Under the pieces are notes generated by a model that was given only the letters and a program-made list of their open reading frames with translations, was not told where the DNA came from and did not search any database. Positions 12,801-25,100 of a DNA stretch of 64,000 nt are shown here, one piece after another (the stretch's first letter is position 1; each line of letters begins with the position of its first letter). The DNA is from Rhynchopus euleeides (lineage: Eukaryota > Euglenozoa > Diplonemea > Diplonemida > Diplonemidae), in NCBI GenBank assembly GCA_963210315.1, contig OY723264.1, positions 1 to 64,000 on the forward strand. Direction: 5' to 3'. The position numbers and the translations under genes were made by a program.

Positions 12801-15550
12801 TATGCAGGCAGCTCCTGGTTTTGCCAAGTTCTGTATGCAGGCAGCTCCTGGTTTTGCCAAGTTCTGTATGCAGGCAGCTTATGGTATTGCCAAGTTCTGC
12901 ACGCAGGCAGCTCCTGGTTTTGCCAAGTTCTGTATGCAGGCAGCTCCTGGTTTTGCCAAGTTCTGCATGCAGGCAGCTCCTGGTTTTGCCAAGTTCTGTA
13001 TGCAGGCAGCTCCTGGTTTTGCCAAGTTCTGTATGCAGGCAGCTCCTGGTTTTGCCAAGTTCTGTATGCAGGCAGCTGATGGTTTTGCCAAGTTCTGTAC
13101 GCAGGCAGCTCCTGGTTTTGCCAAGTTCTGTATGCAGGCAGCTCCTGGTTTTGCCAAGTTCTGCATGCAGGCAGCTCCTGGTTTTGCCAAGTTCTGTATG
13201 CAGGCAGCTCCTGGTTTTGCCAAGTTCTGTATGCAGGCAGCTCCTGGTTTTGCCAAGTTCTGCATGCAGACAGCTCCTGGTTTTGCCAAGTTCTGTATGC
13301 AGGCAGCTCCTGGTTTTGCCAAGTTCTGTATGCAGGCAGCTCCTGGTTTTGCCAAGTTCTGCATGCAGGCAGCTCCTGGTTTTGCCAAGTTCTGTATGCA
13401 GGCAGCTCCTGGTTTTGCCAAGTTCTGTATGCAGGCAGCTCCTGGTTTTGCCAAGTTCTGTATGCAGGCAGCTTATGGTTTTGCCAAGTTCTGCACGCAG
13501 GCAGCTCCTGGTTTTGCCAAGTTCTGTATGCAGGCAGCTCCTGGTTTTGCCAAGTTCTGCATGCAGGCAGCTCCTGGTTTTGCCAAGTTCTGTATGCAGG
13601 CAGCTCCTGGTTTTGCCAAGTTCTGTACGCAGGCAGCTCCTGGTTTTGCAAAAGTTCTGTATGCAGGCAGCTCCTGGTTTTGCCAAGTTCTGTATGCAGG
13701 CGGCTCCTGGTTTTGCCAAGTTCTGTATGCAGGCAGCTCCTGGTTTTGCCAAGTTCTGTATGCAGGCAGCTCCTGGTTTTGCCAAGTTCTGTATGCAGGC
13801 AGCTCCTGGTTTTGCCAAGTTCTGTATGCAGGCAGCTTATGGTTTTGCCACGTTCTGCACGCAGGCAGCTCCTGGTTTTGCCAAGTTCTGCATGCAGGCA
13901 GCTCCTGGTTTTGCCAAGTTCTGTATGCAGGCAGCTCCTGGTTTTGCCAAGTTCTGTATGCAGGCAGCTCCTGGTTTTGCCAAGTTCTGTATGCAGGCAG
14001 CTTATGGTATTGCCAAGTTCTGCACGCAGGCAGCTCCTGGTTTTGCCAAGTTCTGTATGCAGGCAGCTCCTGGTTTTGCCAAGTTCTGCATGCAGGCAGC
14101 TCCTGGTTTTGCCAAGTTCTGTATGCAGGCAGCTCCTGGTTTTGCCAAGTTCTGTATGCAGGCAGCTCCTGGTTTTGCCAAGTTCTGTATGCAGGCAGCT
14201 GATGGTTTTGCCAAGTTCTGTACGCAGGCAGCTCCTGGTTTTGCCAAGTTCTGTATGCAGGCAGCTCCTGGTTTTGCCAAGTTCTGCATGCAGGCAGCTC
14301 CTGGTTTTGCCAAGTTCTGTATGCAGGCAGCTCCTGGTTTTGCCAAGTTCTGTATGCAGGCAGCTCCTGGTTTTGCCAAGTTCTGCATGCAGACAGCTCC
14401 TGGTTTTGCCAAGTTCTGTATGCAGGCAGCTCCTGGTTTTGCCAAGTTCTGTATGCAGGCAGCTCCTGGTTTTGCCAAGTTCTGCATGCAGGCAGCTCCT
14501 GGTTTTGCCAAGTTCTGTATGCAGGCAGCTCCTGGTTTTGCCAAGTTCTGTATGCAGGCAGCTCCTGGTTTTGCCAAGTTCTGTATGCAGGCAGCTTATG
14601 GTTTTGCCAAGTTCTGCACGCAGGCAGCTCCTGGTTTTGCCAAGTTCTGTATGCAGGCAGCTCCTGGTTTTGCCAAGTTCTGCATGCAGGCAGCTCCTGG
14701 TTTTGCCAAGTTCTGTATGCAGGCAGCTCCTGGTTTTGCCAAGTTCTGTATGCAGGCAGCTGATGGTTTTGCCAAGTTCTGTACGCAGGCAGCTCCTGGT
14801 TTTGCCAAGTTCTGTATGCAGGCAGCTCCTGGTTTTGCCAAGTTCTGCATGCAGGCAGCTCCTGGTTTTGCCAAGTTCTGTATGCAGGCAGCTCCTGGTT
14901 TTGCCAAGTTCTGTATGCAGGCAGCTCCTGGTTTTGCCAAGTTCTGCATGCAGGCAGCTCCTGGTTTTGCCAGGTTCTGTATGCAGGCAGCTCCTGGTTT
15001 TGCCAAGTTCTGTATGCAGGCAGCTCCTGGTTTTGCCAAGTTCTGTATGCAGGCAGCTCCTGGTTTTGCCAAGTTCTGCATGCAGGCAGCTCCTGGTTTT
15101 GCCAAGTTCTGTATGCAGGCAGCTCCTGGTTTTGCCAAGTTCTGCATGCAGGCAGCTCCTGGTTTTGCCAAGTTCTGTATGCAGGCAGCTCCTGGTTTTG
15201 CCAAGTTCTGTATGCAGGCAGCTCCTGGTTTTGCCAAGTTCTGTATGCAGGCAGCTCCTGGTTTTGCCAAGTTCTGCATGCAGGCAGCTCCTGGTTTTGC
15301 CAAGTTCTGTATGCAGGCAGCTCCTGGTTTTGCCAAGTTCTGTATGCAGGCAGCTCCTGGTTTTGCCAAGTTCTGTATGCAGGCAGCTCCTGGTTTTGCC
15401 AAGTTCTGCATGCAGGCAGCTCCTGGTTTTGCCAAGTTCTGTATGCAGGCAGCTCCTGGTTTTGCCAAGTTCTGTATGCAGGCAGCTCCTGGTTTTGCCA
15501 AGTTCTGTATGCAGGCAGCTCCTGGTTTTGCCAAGTTCTGTATGCAGGCA
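9851..15550 (+). repeat. Higher-order duplication, 3,796-bp offset
   Basis: A one-base-longer monomer (TTTTGCAAAAGTTCTG) occurs at about 9847 and again at about 13643, offset 3,796 bp, which is 115 monomers plus the extra base. Following blocks repeat at the same offset: 10206-10781 with 14002-14577, and 10800-11738 with 14596-15534. The correspondence breaks after about 11.75/15.55 kb. The same block as 10206-10781 also recurs at 12879-13454, and nearly so at 6608-7183, so this region was built in more than one round. The shared rare insertion makes common descent more likely than convergence. Confidence 0.8.
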
Positions 15551-16509
15551 GCTTATGGTTTTGCCAAGTTCTGCACGCAGGCAGCTCCTGGTTTTGCCAA
15601 GTTCTGTATGCAGGCAGCTCCTGGTTTTGCCAAGTTCTGCATGCAGGCAGCTCCTGGTTTTGCCAAGTTCTGTATGCAGGCAGCTCCTGGTTTTGCCAAG
15701 TTCTGTATGCAGGCAGCTGATGGTTTTGCCAAGTTCTGTACGCAGGCAGCTCCTGGTTTTGCCAAGTTCTGTATGCAGGCAGCTCCTGGTTTTGCCAAGT
15801 TCTGCATGCAGGCAGCTCCTGGTTTTGCCAAGTTCTGTATGCAGGCAGCTCCTGGTTTTGCCAAGTTCTGTATGCAGGCAGCTCCTGGTTTTGCCAAGTT
15901 CTGCATGCAGGCAGCTCCTGGTTTTGCCAGGTTCTGTATGCAGGCAGCTCCTGGTTTTGCCAAGTTCTGTATGCAGGCAGCTCCTGGTTTTGCCAAGTTC
16001 TGTATGCAGGCAGCTCCTGGTTTTGCCAAGTTCTGCATGCAGGCAGCTCCTGGTTTTGCCAAGTTCTGTATGCAGGCAGCTCCTGGTTTTGCCAAGTTCT
16101 GCATGCAGGCAGCTCCTGGTTTTGCCAAGTTCTGTATGCAGGCAGCTCCTGGTTTTGCCAAGTTCTGTATGCAGGCAGCTCCTGGTTTTGCCAAGTTCTG
16201 TATGCAGGCAGCTCCTGGTTTTGCCAAGTTCTGCATGCAGGCAGCTCCTGGTTTTGCCAAGTTCTGTATGCAGGCAGCTCCTGGTTTTGCCAAGTTCTGT
16301 ATGCAGGCAGCTCCTGGTTTTGCCAAGTTCTGTATGCAGGCAGCTCCTGGTTTTGCCAAGTTCTGCATGCAGGCAGCTCCTGGTTTTGCCAAGTTCTGTA
16401 TGCAGGCAGCTCCTGGTTTTGCCAAGTTCTGTATGCAGGCAGCTCCTGGTTTTGCCAAGTTCTGTATGCAGGCAGCTCCTGGTTTTGCCAAGTTCTGTAT
16501 GCAGGCAGC
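14596..16509 (+). repeat. 957-bp tandem duplication in satellite
   Basis: The variant pattern of 14596-15552 repeats at 15553-16509, offset 957 bp or 29 monomers. Each copy starts with a CTTATGG monomer followed by a CACG monomer, and later has a CTGATGG/TACG pair and one GCCAGG monomer in the same places. A block of the same overall design is seen again at 10800, 22153, 23275 and 28456, with small differences such as presence or position of the GCCAGG variant. Confidence 0.8.
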
Positions 16510-18654
16510 TTATGGTTTTGCCAAGTTCTGCACGCAGGCAGCTCCTGGTTTTGCCAAGTTCTGTATGCAGGCAGCTCCTGGTTTTGCCAAGTTCTGCATG
16601 CAGGCAGCTCCTGGTTTTGCCAAGTTCTGTATGCAGGCAGCTCCTGGTTTTGCCAAGTTCTGTATGCAGGCAGCTCCTGGTTTTGCCAAGTTCTGTATGC
16701 AGGCAGCTGATGGCTTTGCCAAGTTCTGTACGCAGGCAGCTCCTGGTTTTGCCAAGTTCTGTATGCAGGCAGCTCCTGGTTTTGCCAAGTTCTGCATGCA
16801 GGCAGCTCCTGGTTTTGCCAAGTTCTGTATGCAGGCAGCTCCTGGTTTTGCCAAGTTCTGTATGCAGGCAGCTCCTGGTTTTGCCAAGTTCTGTATGCAG
16901 GCAGCTTATGGTTTTGCCAAGTTCTGCACGCAGGCAGCTCCTGGTTTTGCCAAGTTCTGTATGCAGGCAGCTCCTGGTTTTGCCAAGTTCTGCATGCAGG
17001 CAGCTCCTGGTTTTGCCAAGTTCTGTATGCAGGCAGCTCCTGGTTTTGCCAAGTTCTGTATGCAGGCAGCTCCTGGTTTTGCCAAGTTCTGTATGCAGGC
17101 AGCTCCTGGTTTTGCCAAGTTCTGCATGCAGGCAGCTCCTGGTTTTGCCAAGTTCTGTATGCAGGCAGCTCCTGGTTTTGCCAAGTTCTGTATGCAGGCA
17201 GCTCCTGGTTTTGCCAAGTTCTGCATGCAGGCAGCTCCTGGTTTTGCCAAGTTCTGTATGCAGGCAGCTCCTGGTTTTGCCAAGTTCTGTATGCAGGCAG
17301 CTCCTGGTTTTGCCAAGTTCTGTATGCAGGCAGCTCCTGGTTTTGCCAAGTTCTGTATGCAGGCAGCTCCTGGTTTTGCCAAGTTCTGTATGCAGGCAGC
17401 TCCTGGTTTTGCCAAGTTCTGTATGCAGGCAGCTGATGGTTTTGCCAAGTTCTGTACGCAGGCAGCTCCTGGTTTTGCCAAGTTCTGTATGCAGGCAGCT
17501 CCTGGTTTTGCCAAGTTCTGCATGCAGGCAGCTCCTGGTTTTGCCAAGTTCTGTATGCAGGCAGCTCCTGGTTTTGCCAAGTTCTGTATGCAGGCAGCTC
17601 CTGGTTTTGCCAAGTTCTGCATGCAGGCAGCTCCTGGTTTTGCCAGGTTCTGTATGCAGGCAGCTCCTGGTTTTGCCAAGTTCTGTATGCAGGCAGCTCC
17701 TGGTTTTGCCAAGTTCTGTATGCAGGCAGCTCCTGGTTTTGCCAAGTTCTGCATGCAGGCAGCTCCTGGTTTTGCCAAGTTCTGTATGCAGGCAGCTCCT
17801 GGTTTTGCCAAGTTCTGCATGCAGGCAGCTCCTGGTTTTGCCAAGTTCTGTATGCAGGCAGCTCCTGGTTTTGCCAAGTTCTGTATGCAGGCAGCTCCTG
17901 GTTTTGCCAAGTTCTGTATGCAGGCAGCTCCTGGTTTTGCCAAGTTCTGCATGCAGGCAGCTCCTGGTTTTGCCAAGTTCTGTATGCAGGCAGCTCCTGG
18001 TTTTGCCAAGTTCTGTATGCAGGCAGCTCCTGGTTTTGCCAAGTTCTGTATGCAGGCAGCTCCTGGTTTTGCCAAGTTCTGCATGCAGGCAGCTCCTGGT
18101 TTTGCCAAGTTCTGTATGCAGGCAGCTCCTGGTTTTGCCAAGTTCTGTATGCAGGCAGCTCCTGGTTTTGCCAAGTTCTGTATGCAGGCAGCTCCTGGTT
18201 TTGCCAAGTTCTGTATGCAGGCAGCTTATGGTTTTGCCAAGTTCTGCACGCAGGCAGCTCCTGGTTTTGCCAAGTTCTGTATGCAGGCAGCTCCTGGTTT
18301 TGCCAAGTTCTGCATGCAGGCAGCTCCTGGTTTTGCCAAGTTCTGTATGCAGGCAGCTCCTGGTTTTGCCAAGTTCTGTATGCAGGCAGCTCCTGGTTTT
18401 GCCAAGTTCTGTATGCAGGCAGCTGATGGCTTTGCCAAGTTCTGTACGCAGGCAGCTCCTGGTTTTGCCAAGTTCTGTATGCAGGCAGCTCCTGGTTTTG
18501 CCAAGTTCTGCATGCAGGCAGCTCCTGGTTTTGCCAAGTTCTGTATGCAGGCAGCTCCTGGTTTTGCCAAGTTCTGTATGCAGGCAGCTCCTGGTTTTGC
18601 CAAGTTCTGTATGCAGGCAGCTCCTGGTTTTGCCAAGTTCTGTATGCAGGCAGC

Positions 18655-21492
18655 TTATGGTTTTGCCAAGTTCTGCACGCAGGCAGCTCCTGGTTTTGCC
18701 AAGTTCTGTATGCAGGCAGCTCCTGGTTTTGCCAAGTTCTGCATGCAGGCAGCTCCTGGTTTTGCCAAGTTCTGTATGCAGGCAGCTCCTGGTTTTGCCA
18801 AGTTCTGTATGCAGGCAGCTCCTGGTTTTGCCAAGTTCTGTATGCAGGCAGCTCCTGGTTTTGCCAAGTTCTGCATGCAGGCAGCTCCTGGTTTTGCCAA
18901 GTTCTGTATGCAGGCAGCTCCTGGTTTTGCCAAGTTCTGCATGCAGGCAGCTCCTGGTTTTGCCAAGTTCTGTATGCAGGCAGCTCCTGGTTTTGCCAAG
19001 TTCTGTATGCAGGCAGCTCCTGGTTTTGCCAAGTTCTGTATGCAGGCAGCTCCTGGTTTTGCCAAGTTCTGTATGCAGGCAGCTCCTGGTTTTGCCAAGT
19101 TCTGTATGCAGGCAGCTCCTGGTTTTGCCAAGTTCTGCATGCAGGCAGCTCCTGGTTTTGCCAAGTTCTGTATGCAGGCAGCTCCTGGTTTTGCCAAGTT
19201 CTGTATGCAGGCAGCTCCTGGTTTTGCCAAGTTCTGTATGCAGGCAGCTGATGGTTTTGCCAAGTTCTGTATGCAGGCAGCTCCTGGTTTTGCCAAGTTC
19301 TGTATGCAGGCAGCTCCTGGTTTTGCCAAGTTCTGTATGCAGGCAGCTCCTGGTTTTGCCAAGTTCTGCATGCAGGCAGCTCCTGGTTTTGCCAAGTTCT
19401 GTATGCAGGCAGCTCCTGGTTTTGCCAAGTTCTGTATGCAGGCAGCTCCTGGTTTTGCCAAGTTCTGTATGCAGGCAGCTCCTGGTTTTGCCAAGTTCTG
19501 CATGCAGGCAGCTCCTGGTTTTGCCAAGTTCTGTATGCAGGCAGCTCCTGGTTTTGCCAAGTTCTGTATGCAGGCAGCTCCTGGTTTTGCCAAGTTCTGC
19601 ATGCAGGCAGCTCCTGGTTTTGCCAAGTTCTGTATGCAGGCAGCTCCTGGTTTTGCCAAGTTCTGTATGCAGGCAGCTCCTGGTTTTGCCAAGTTCTGTA
19701 TGCAGGCAGCTGATGGTTTTGCCAAGTTCTGTATGCAGGCAGCTCCTGGTTTTGCCAAGTTCTGTATGCAGGCAGCTTATGGTTTTGCCAAGTTCTGTAT
19801 GCAGGCAGCTCCTGGTTTTGCCAAGTTCTGTATGCAGGCAGCTCCTGGTTTTGCCAAGTTCTGTATGCAGGCAGCTCCTGGTTTTGCCAAGTTCTGCATG
19901 CAGGCAGCTCCTGGTTTTGCCAAGTTCTGTATGCAGGCAGCTCCTGGTTTTGCCAAGTTCTGTATGCAGGCAGCTCCTGGTTTTGCCAAGTTCTGTATGC
20001 AGGCAGCTCCTGGTTTTGCCAAGTTCTGTATGCAGGCAGCTGATGGTTTTGCCAAGTTCTGTACGCAGGCAGCTCCTGGTTTTGCCAAGTTCTGTATGCA
20101 GGCAGCTCCTGGTTTTGCCAAGTTCTGCATGCAGGCAGCTCCTGGTTTTGCCAAGTTCTGTATGCAGGCAGCTCCTGGTTTTGCCAAGTTCTGTATGCAG
20201 GCAGCTCCTGGTTTTGCCAAGTTCTGTATGCAGGCAGCTCCTGGTTTTGCCAAGTTCTGTATGCAGGCAGCTCCTGGTTTTGCCAAGTTCTGTATGCAGG
20301 CAGCTCCTGGTTTTGCCAAGTTCTGTATGCAGGCAGCTTATGGTTTTGCCAAGTTCTGCACGCAGGCAGCTCCTGGTTTTGCCAAGTTCTGTATGCAGGC
20401 AGCTCCTGGTTTTGCCAAGTTCTGCATGCAGGCAGCTCCTGGTTTTGCCAAGTTCTGTATGCAGGCAGCTCCTGGTTTTGCCAAGTTCTGTATGCAGGCA
20501 GCTCCTGGTTTTGCCAAGTTCTGTATGCAGGCAGCTCCTGGTTTTGCCAAGTTCTGCATGCAGGCAGCTCCTGGTTTTGCCAAGTTCTGTATGCAGGCAG
20601 CTCCTGGTTTTGCCAAGTTCTGTATGCAGGCAGCTCCTGGTTTTGCCAAGTTCTGCATGCAGGCAGCTCCTGGTTTTGCCAAGTTCTGTATGCAGGCAGC
20701 TCCTGGTTTTGCCAAGTTCTGTATGCAGGCAGCTCCTGGTTTTGCCAAGTTCTGTATGCAGGCAGCTCCTGGTTTTGCCAAGTTCTGTATGCAGGCAGCT
20801 CCTGGTTTTGCCAAGTTCTGTATGCAGGCAGCTCCTGGTTTTGCCAAGTTCTGCATGCAGGCAGCTCCTGGTTTTGCCAAGTTCTGTATGCAGGCAGCTC
20901 CTGGTTTTGCCAAGTTCTGTATGCAGGCAGCTCCTGGTTTTGCCAAGTTCTGTATGCAGGCAGCTGATGGTTTTGCCAAGTTCTGTATGCAGGCAGCTCC
21001 TGGTTTTGCCAAGTTCTGTATGCAGGCAGCTCCTGGTTTTGCCAAGTTCTGTATGCAGGCAGCTCCTGGTTTTGCCAAGTTCTGCATGCAGGCAGCTCCT
21101 GGTTTTGCCAAGTTCTGTATGCAGGCAGCTCCTGGTTTTGCCAAGTTCTGTATGCAGGCAGCTCCTGGTTTTGCCAAGTTCTGTATGCAGGCAGCTCCTG
21201 GTTTTGCCAAGTTCTGCATGCAGGCAGCTCCTGGTTTTGCCAAGTTCTGTATGCAGGCAGCTCCTGGTTTTGCCAAGTTCTGTATGCAGGCAGCTCCTGG
21301 TTTTGCCAAGTTCTGCATGCAGGCAGCTCCTGGTTTTGCCAAGTTCTGTATGCAGGCAGCTCCTGGTTTTGCCAAGTTCTGTATGCAGGCAGCTCCTGGT
21401 TTTGCCAAGTTCTGTATGCAGGCAGCTGATGGTTTTGCCAAGTTCTGTATGCAGGCAGCTCCTGGTTTTGCCAAGTTCTGTATGCAGGCAGC
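18655..21492 (+). repeat. 1,683/1,716-bp duplication in satellite
   Basis: The block starting with the CTTATGG monomer at 18655 matches that starting at 20338 (offset 1,683, 51 monomers). Downstream the CTGATGG marker at 19249 corresponds to the one at 20965 (offset 1,716, 52 monomers). The two copies thus differ by the gain or loss of a single 33-bp monomer. Both contain the unusual CTGATGG monomer that is followed by a plain TATG monomer rather than TACG. Confidence 0.75.
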
Positions 21493-22152
21493 TTATGGTT
21501 TTGCCAAGTTCTGTATGCAGGCAGCTCCTGGTTTTGCCAAGTTCTGTATGCAGGCAGCTCCTGGTTTTGCCAAGTTCTGTATGCAGGCAGCTCCTGGTTT
21601 TGCCAAGTTCTGCATGCAGGCAGCTCCTGGTTTTGCCAAGTTCTGTATGCAGGCAGCTCCTGGTTTTGCCAAGTTCTGTATGCAGGCAGCTCCTGGTTTT
21701 GCCAAGTTCTGTATGCAGGCAGCTCCTGGTTTTGCCAAGTTCTGTATGCAGGCAGCTGATGGTTTTGCCAAGTTCTGTACGCAGGCAGCTCCTGGTTTTG
21801 CCAAGTTCTGTATGCAGGCAGCTCCTGGTTTTGCCAAGTTCTGCATGCAGGCAGCTCCTGGTTTTGCCAAGTTCTGTATGCAGGCAGCTCCTGGTTTTGC
21901 CAAGTTCTGTATGCAGGCAGCTCCTGGTTTTGCCAAGTTCTGCATGCAGACAGCTCCTGGTTTTGCCAAGTTCTGTATGCAGGCAGCTCCTGGTTTTGCC
22001 AAGTTCTGTATGCAGGCAGCTCCTGGTTTTGCCAAGTTCTGCATGCAGGCAGCTCCTGGTTTTGCCAAGTTCTGTATGCAGGCAGCTCCTGGTTTTGCCA
22101 AGTTCTGTATGCAGGCAGCTCCTGGTTTTGCCAAGTTCTGTATGCAGGCAGC

Positions 22153-25100
22153 TTATGGTTTTGCCAAGTTCTGCACGCAGGCAGCTCCTGGTTTTGCCAA
22201 GTTCTGTATGCAGGCAGCTCCTGGTTTTGCCAAGTTCTGCATGCAGGCAGCTCCTGGTTTTGCCAGGTTCTGTATGCAGGCAGCTCCTGGTTTTGCCAAG
22301 TTCTGTATGCAGGCAGCTGATGGTTTTGCCAAGTTCTGTACGCAGGCAGCTCCTGGTTTTGCCAAGTTCTGTATGCAGGCAGCTCCTGGTTTTGCCAAGT
22401 TCTGCATGCAGGCAGCTCCTGGTTTTGCCAAGTTCTGTATGCAGGCAGCTCCTGGTTTTGCCAAGTTCTGTATGCAGGCAGCTCCTGGTTTTGCCAAGTT
22501 CTGCATGCAGGCAGCTCCTGGTTTTGCCAAGTTCTGTATGCAGGCAGCTCCTGGTTTTGCCAAGTTCTGTATGCAGGCAGCTCCTGGTTTTGCCAAGTTC
22601 TGTATGCAGGCAGCTCCTGGTTTTGCCAAGTTCTGCATGCAGGCAGCTCCTGGTTTTGCCAAGTTCTGTATGCAGGCAGCTCCTGGTTTTGCCAAGTTCT
22701 GCATGCAGGCAGCTCCTGGTTTTGCCAAGTTCTGTATGCAGGCAGCTCCTGGTTTTGCCAAGTTCTGTATGCAGGCAGCTCCTGGTTTTGCCAAGTTCTG
22801 TATGCAGGCAGCTCCTGGTTTTGCCAAGTTCTGCATGCAGGCAGCTCCTGGTTTTGCCAAGTTCTGTATGCAGGCAGCTCCTGGTTTTGCCAAGTTCTGT
22901 ATGCAGGCAGCTCCTGGTTTTGCCAAGTTCTGTATGCAGGCAGCTCCTGGTTTTGCCAAGTTCTGCATGCAGGCAGCTCCTGGTTTTGCCAAGTTCTGTA
23001 TGCAGGCAGCTCCTGGTTTTGCCAAGTTCTGTATGCAGGCAGCTCCTGGTTTTGCCAAGTTCTGTATGCAGGCAGCTCCTGGTTTTGCCAAGTTCTGTAT
23101 GCAGGCAGCTTATGGTTTTGCCAAGTTCTGCACGCAGGCAGCTCCTGGTTTTGCCAAGTTCTGTATGCAGGCAGCTCCTGGTTTTGCCAAGTTCTGCATG
23201 CAGGCAGCTCCTGGTTTTGCCAAGTTCTGTATGCAGGCAGCTCCTGGTTTTGCCAAGTTCTGTATGCAGGCAGCTTATGGTTTTGCCAAGTTCTGCACGC
23301 AGGCAGCTCCTGGTTTTGCCAAGTTCTGTATGCAGGCAGCTCCTGGTTTTGCCAAGTTCTGCATGCAGGCAGCTCCTGGTTTTGCCAGGTTCTGTATGCA
23401 GGCAGCTCCTGGTTTTGCCAAGTTCTGTATGCAGGCAGCTGATGGTTTTGCCAAGTTCTGTACGCAGGCAGCTCCTGGTTTTGCCAAGTTCTGTATGCAG
23501 GCAGCTCCTGGTTTTGCCAAGTTCTGCATGCAGGCAGCTCCTGGTTTTGCCAAGTTCTGTATGCAGGCAGCTCCTGGTTTTGCCAAGTTCTGTATGCAGG
23601 CAGCTCCTGGTTTTGCCAAGTTCTGCATGCAGGCAGCTCCTGGTTTTGCCAAGTTCTGTATGCAGGCAGCTCCTGGTTTTGCCAAGTTCTGTATGCAGGC
23701 AGCTCCTGGTTTTGCCAAGTTCTGTATGCAGGCAGCTCCTGGTTTTGCCAAGTTCTGCATGCAGGCAGCTCCTGGTTTTGCCAAGTTCTGTATGCAGGCA
23801 GCTCCTGGTTTTGCCAAGTTCTGCATGCAGGCAGCTCCTGGTTTTGCCAAGTTCTGTATGCAGGCAGCTCCTGGTTTTGCCAAGTTCTGTATGCAGGCAG
23901 CTCCTGGTTTTGCCAAGTTCTGTATGCAGGCAGCTCCTGGTTTTGCCAAGTTCTGCATGCAGGCAGCTCCTGGTTTTGCCAAGTTCTGTATGCAGGCAGC
24001 TCCTGGTTTTGCCAAGTTCTGTATGCAGGCAGCTCCTGGTTTTGCCAAGTTCTGTATGCAGGCAGCTCCTGGTTTTGCCAAGTTCTGCATGCAGGCAGCT
24101 CCTGGTTTTGCCAAGTTCTGTATGCAGGCAGCTCCTGGTTTTGCCAAGTTCTGTATGCAGGCAGCTCCTGGTTTTGCCAAGTTCTGTATGCAGGCAGCTC
24201 CTGGTTTTGCCAAGTTCTGTATGCAGGCAGCTTATGGTTTTGCCAAGTTCTGCACGCAGGCAGCTCCTGGTTTTGCCAAGTTCTGTATGCAGGCAGCTCC
24301 TGGTTTTGCCAAGTTCTGCATGCAGGCAGCTCCTGGTTTTGCCAAGTTCTGTATGCAGGCAGCTCCTGGTTTTGCCAAGTTCTGTATGCAGGCAGCTCCT
24401 GGTTTTGCCAAGTTCTGCATGCAGGCAGCTCCTGGTTTTGCCAAGTTCTGTATGCAGGCAGCTCCTGGTTTTGCCAAGTTCTGTATGCAGGCAGCTCCTG
24501 GTTTTGCCAAGTTCTGTATGCAGGCAGCTCCTGGTTTTGCCAAGTTCTGTATGCAGGCAGCTCCTGGTTTTGCCAAGTTCTGCATGCAGGCAGCTCCTGG
24601 TTTTGCCAAGTTCTGTATGCAGGCAGCTCCTGGTTTTGCCAAGTTCTGTATGCAGGCAGCTCCTGGTTTTGCCAAGTTCTGCATGCAGGCAGCTCCTGGT
24701 TTTGCCAAGTTCTGTATGCAGGCAGCTCCTGGTTTTGCCAAGTTCTGCATGCAGGCAGCTCCTGGTTTTGCCAAGTTCTGTATGCAGGCAGCTCCTGGTT
24801 TTGCCAAGTTCTGTATGCAGGCAGCTGATGGTTTTGCCAAGTTCTGTATGCAGGCAGCTCCTGGTTTTGCCAAGTTCTGTATGCAGGCAGCTTATGGTTT
24901 TGCCAAGTTCTGTATGCAGGCAGCTCCTGGTTTTGCCAAGTTCTGTATGCAGGCAGCTCCTGGTTTTGCCAAGTTCTGTATGCAGGCAGCTCCTGGTTTT
25001 GCCAAGTTCTGCATGCAGGCAGCTCCTGGTTTTGCCAAGTTCTGTATGCAGGCAGCTCCTGGTTTTGCCAAGTTCTGTATGCAGGCAGCTCCTGGTTTTG

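Noticed and set aside
7..14202. Open frames of thousands of codons through the 8-bp repeat and satellite
   Set aside because: They result from stop-free repeat units with period 8 or 33. Several frames are open on both strands, there are no domains, and the frames cross unrelated sequence boundaries.
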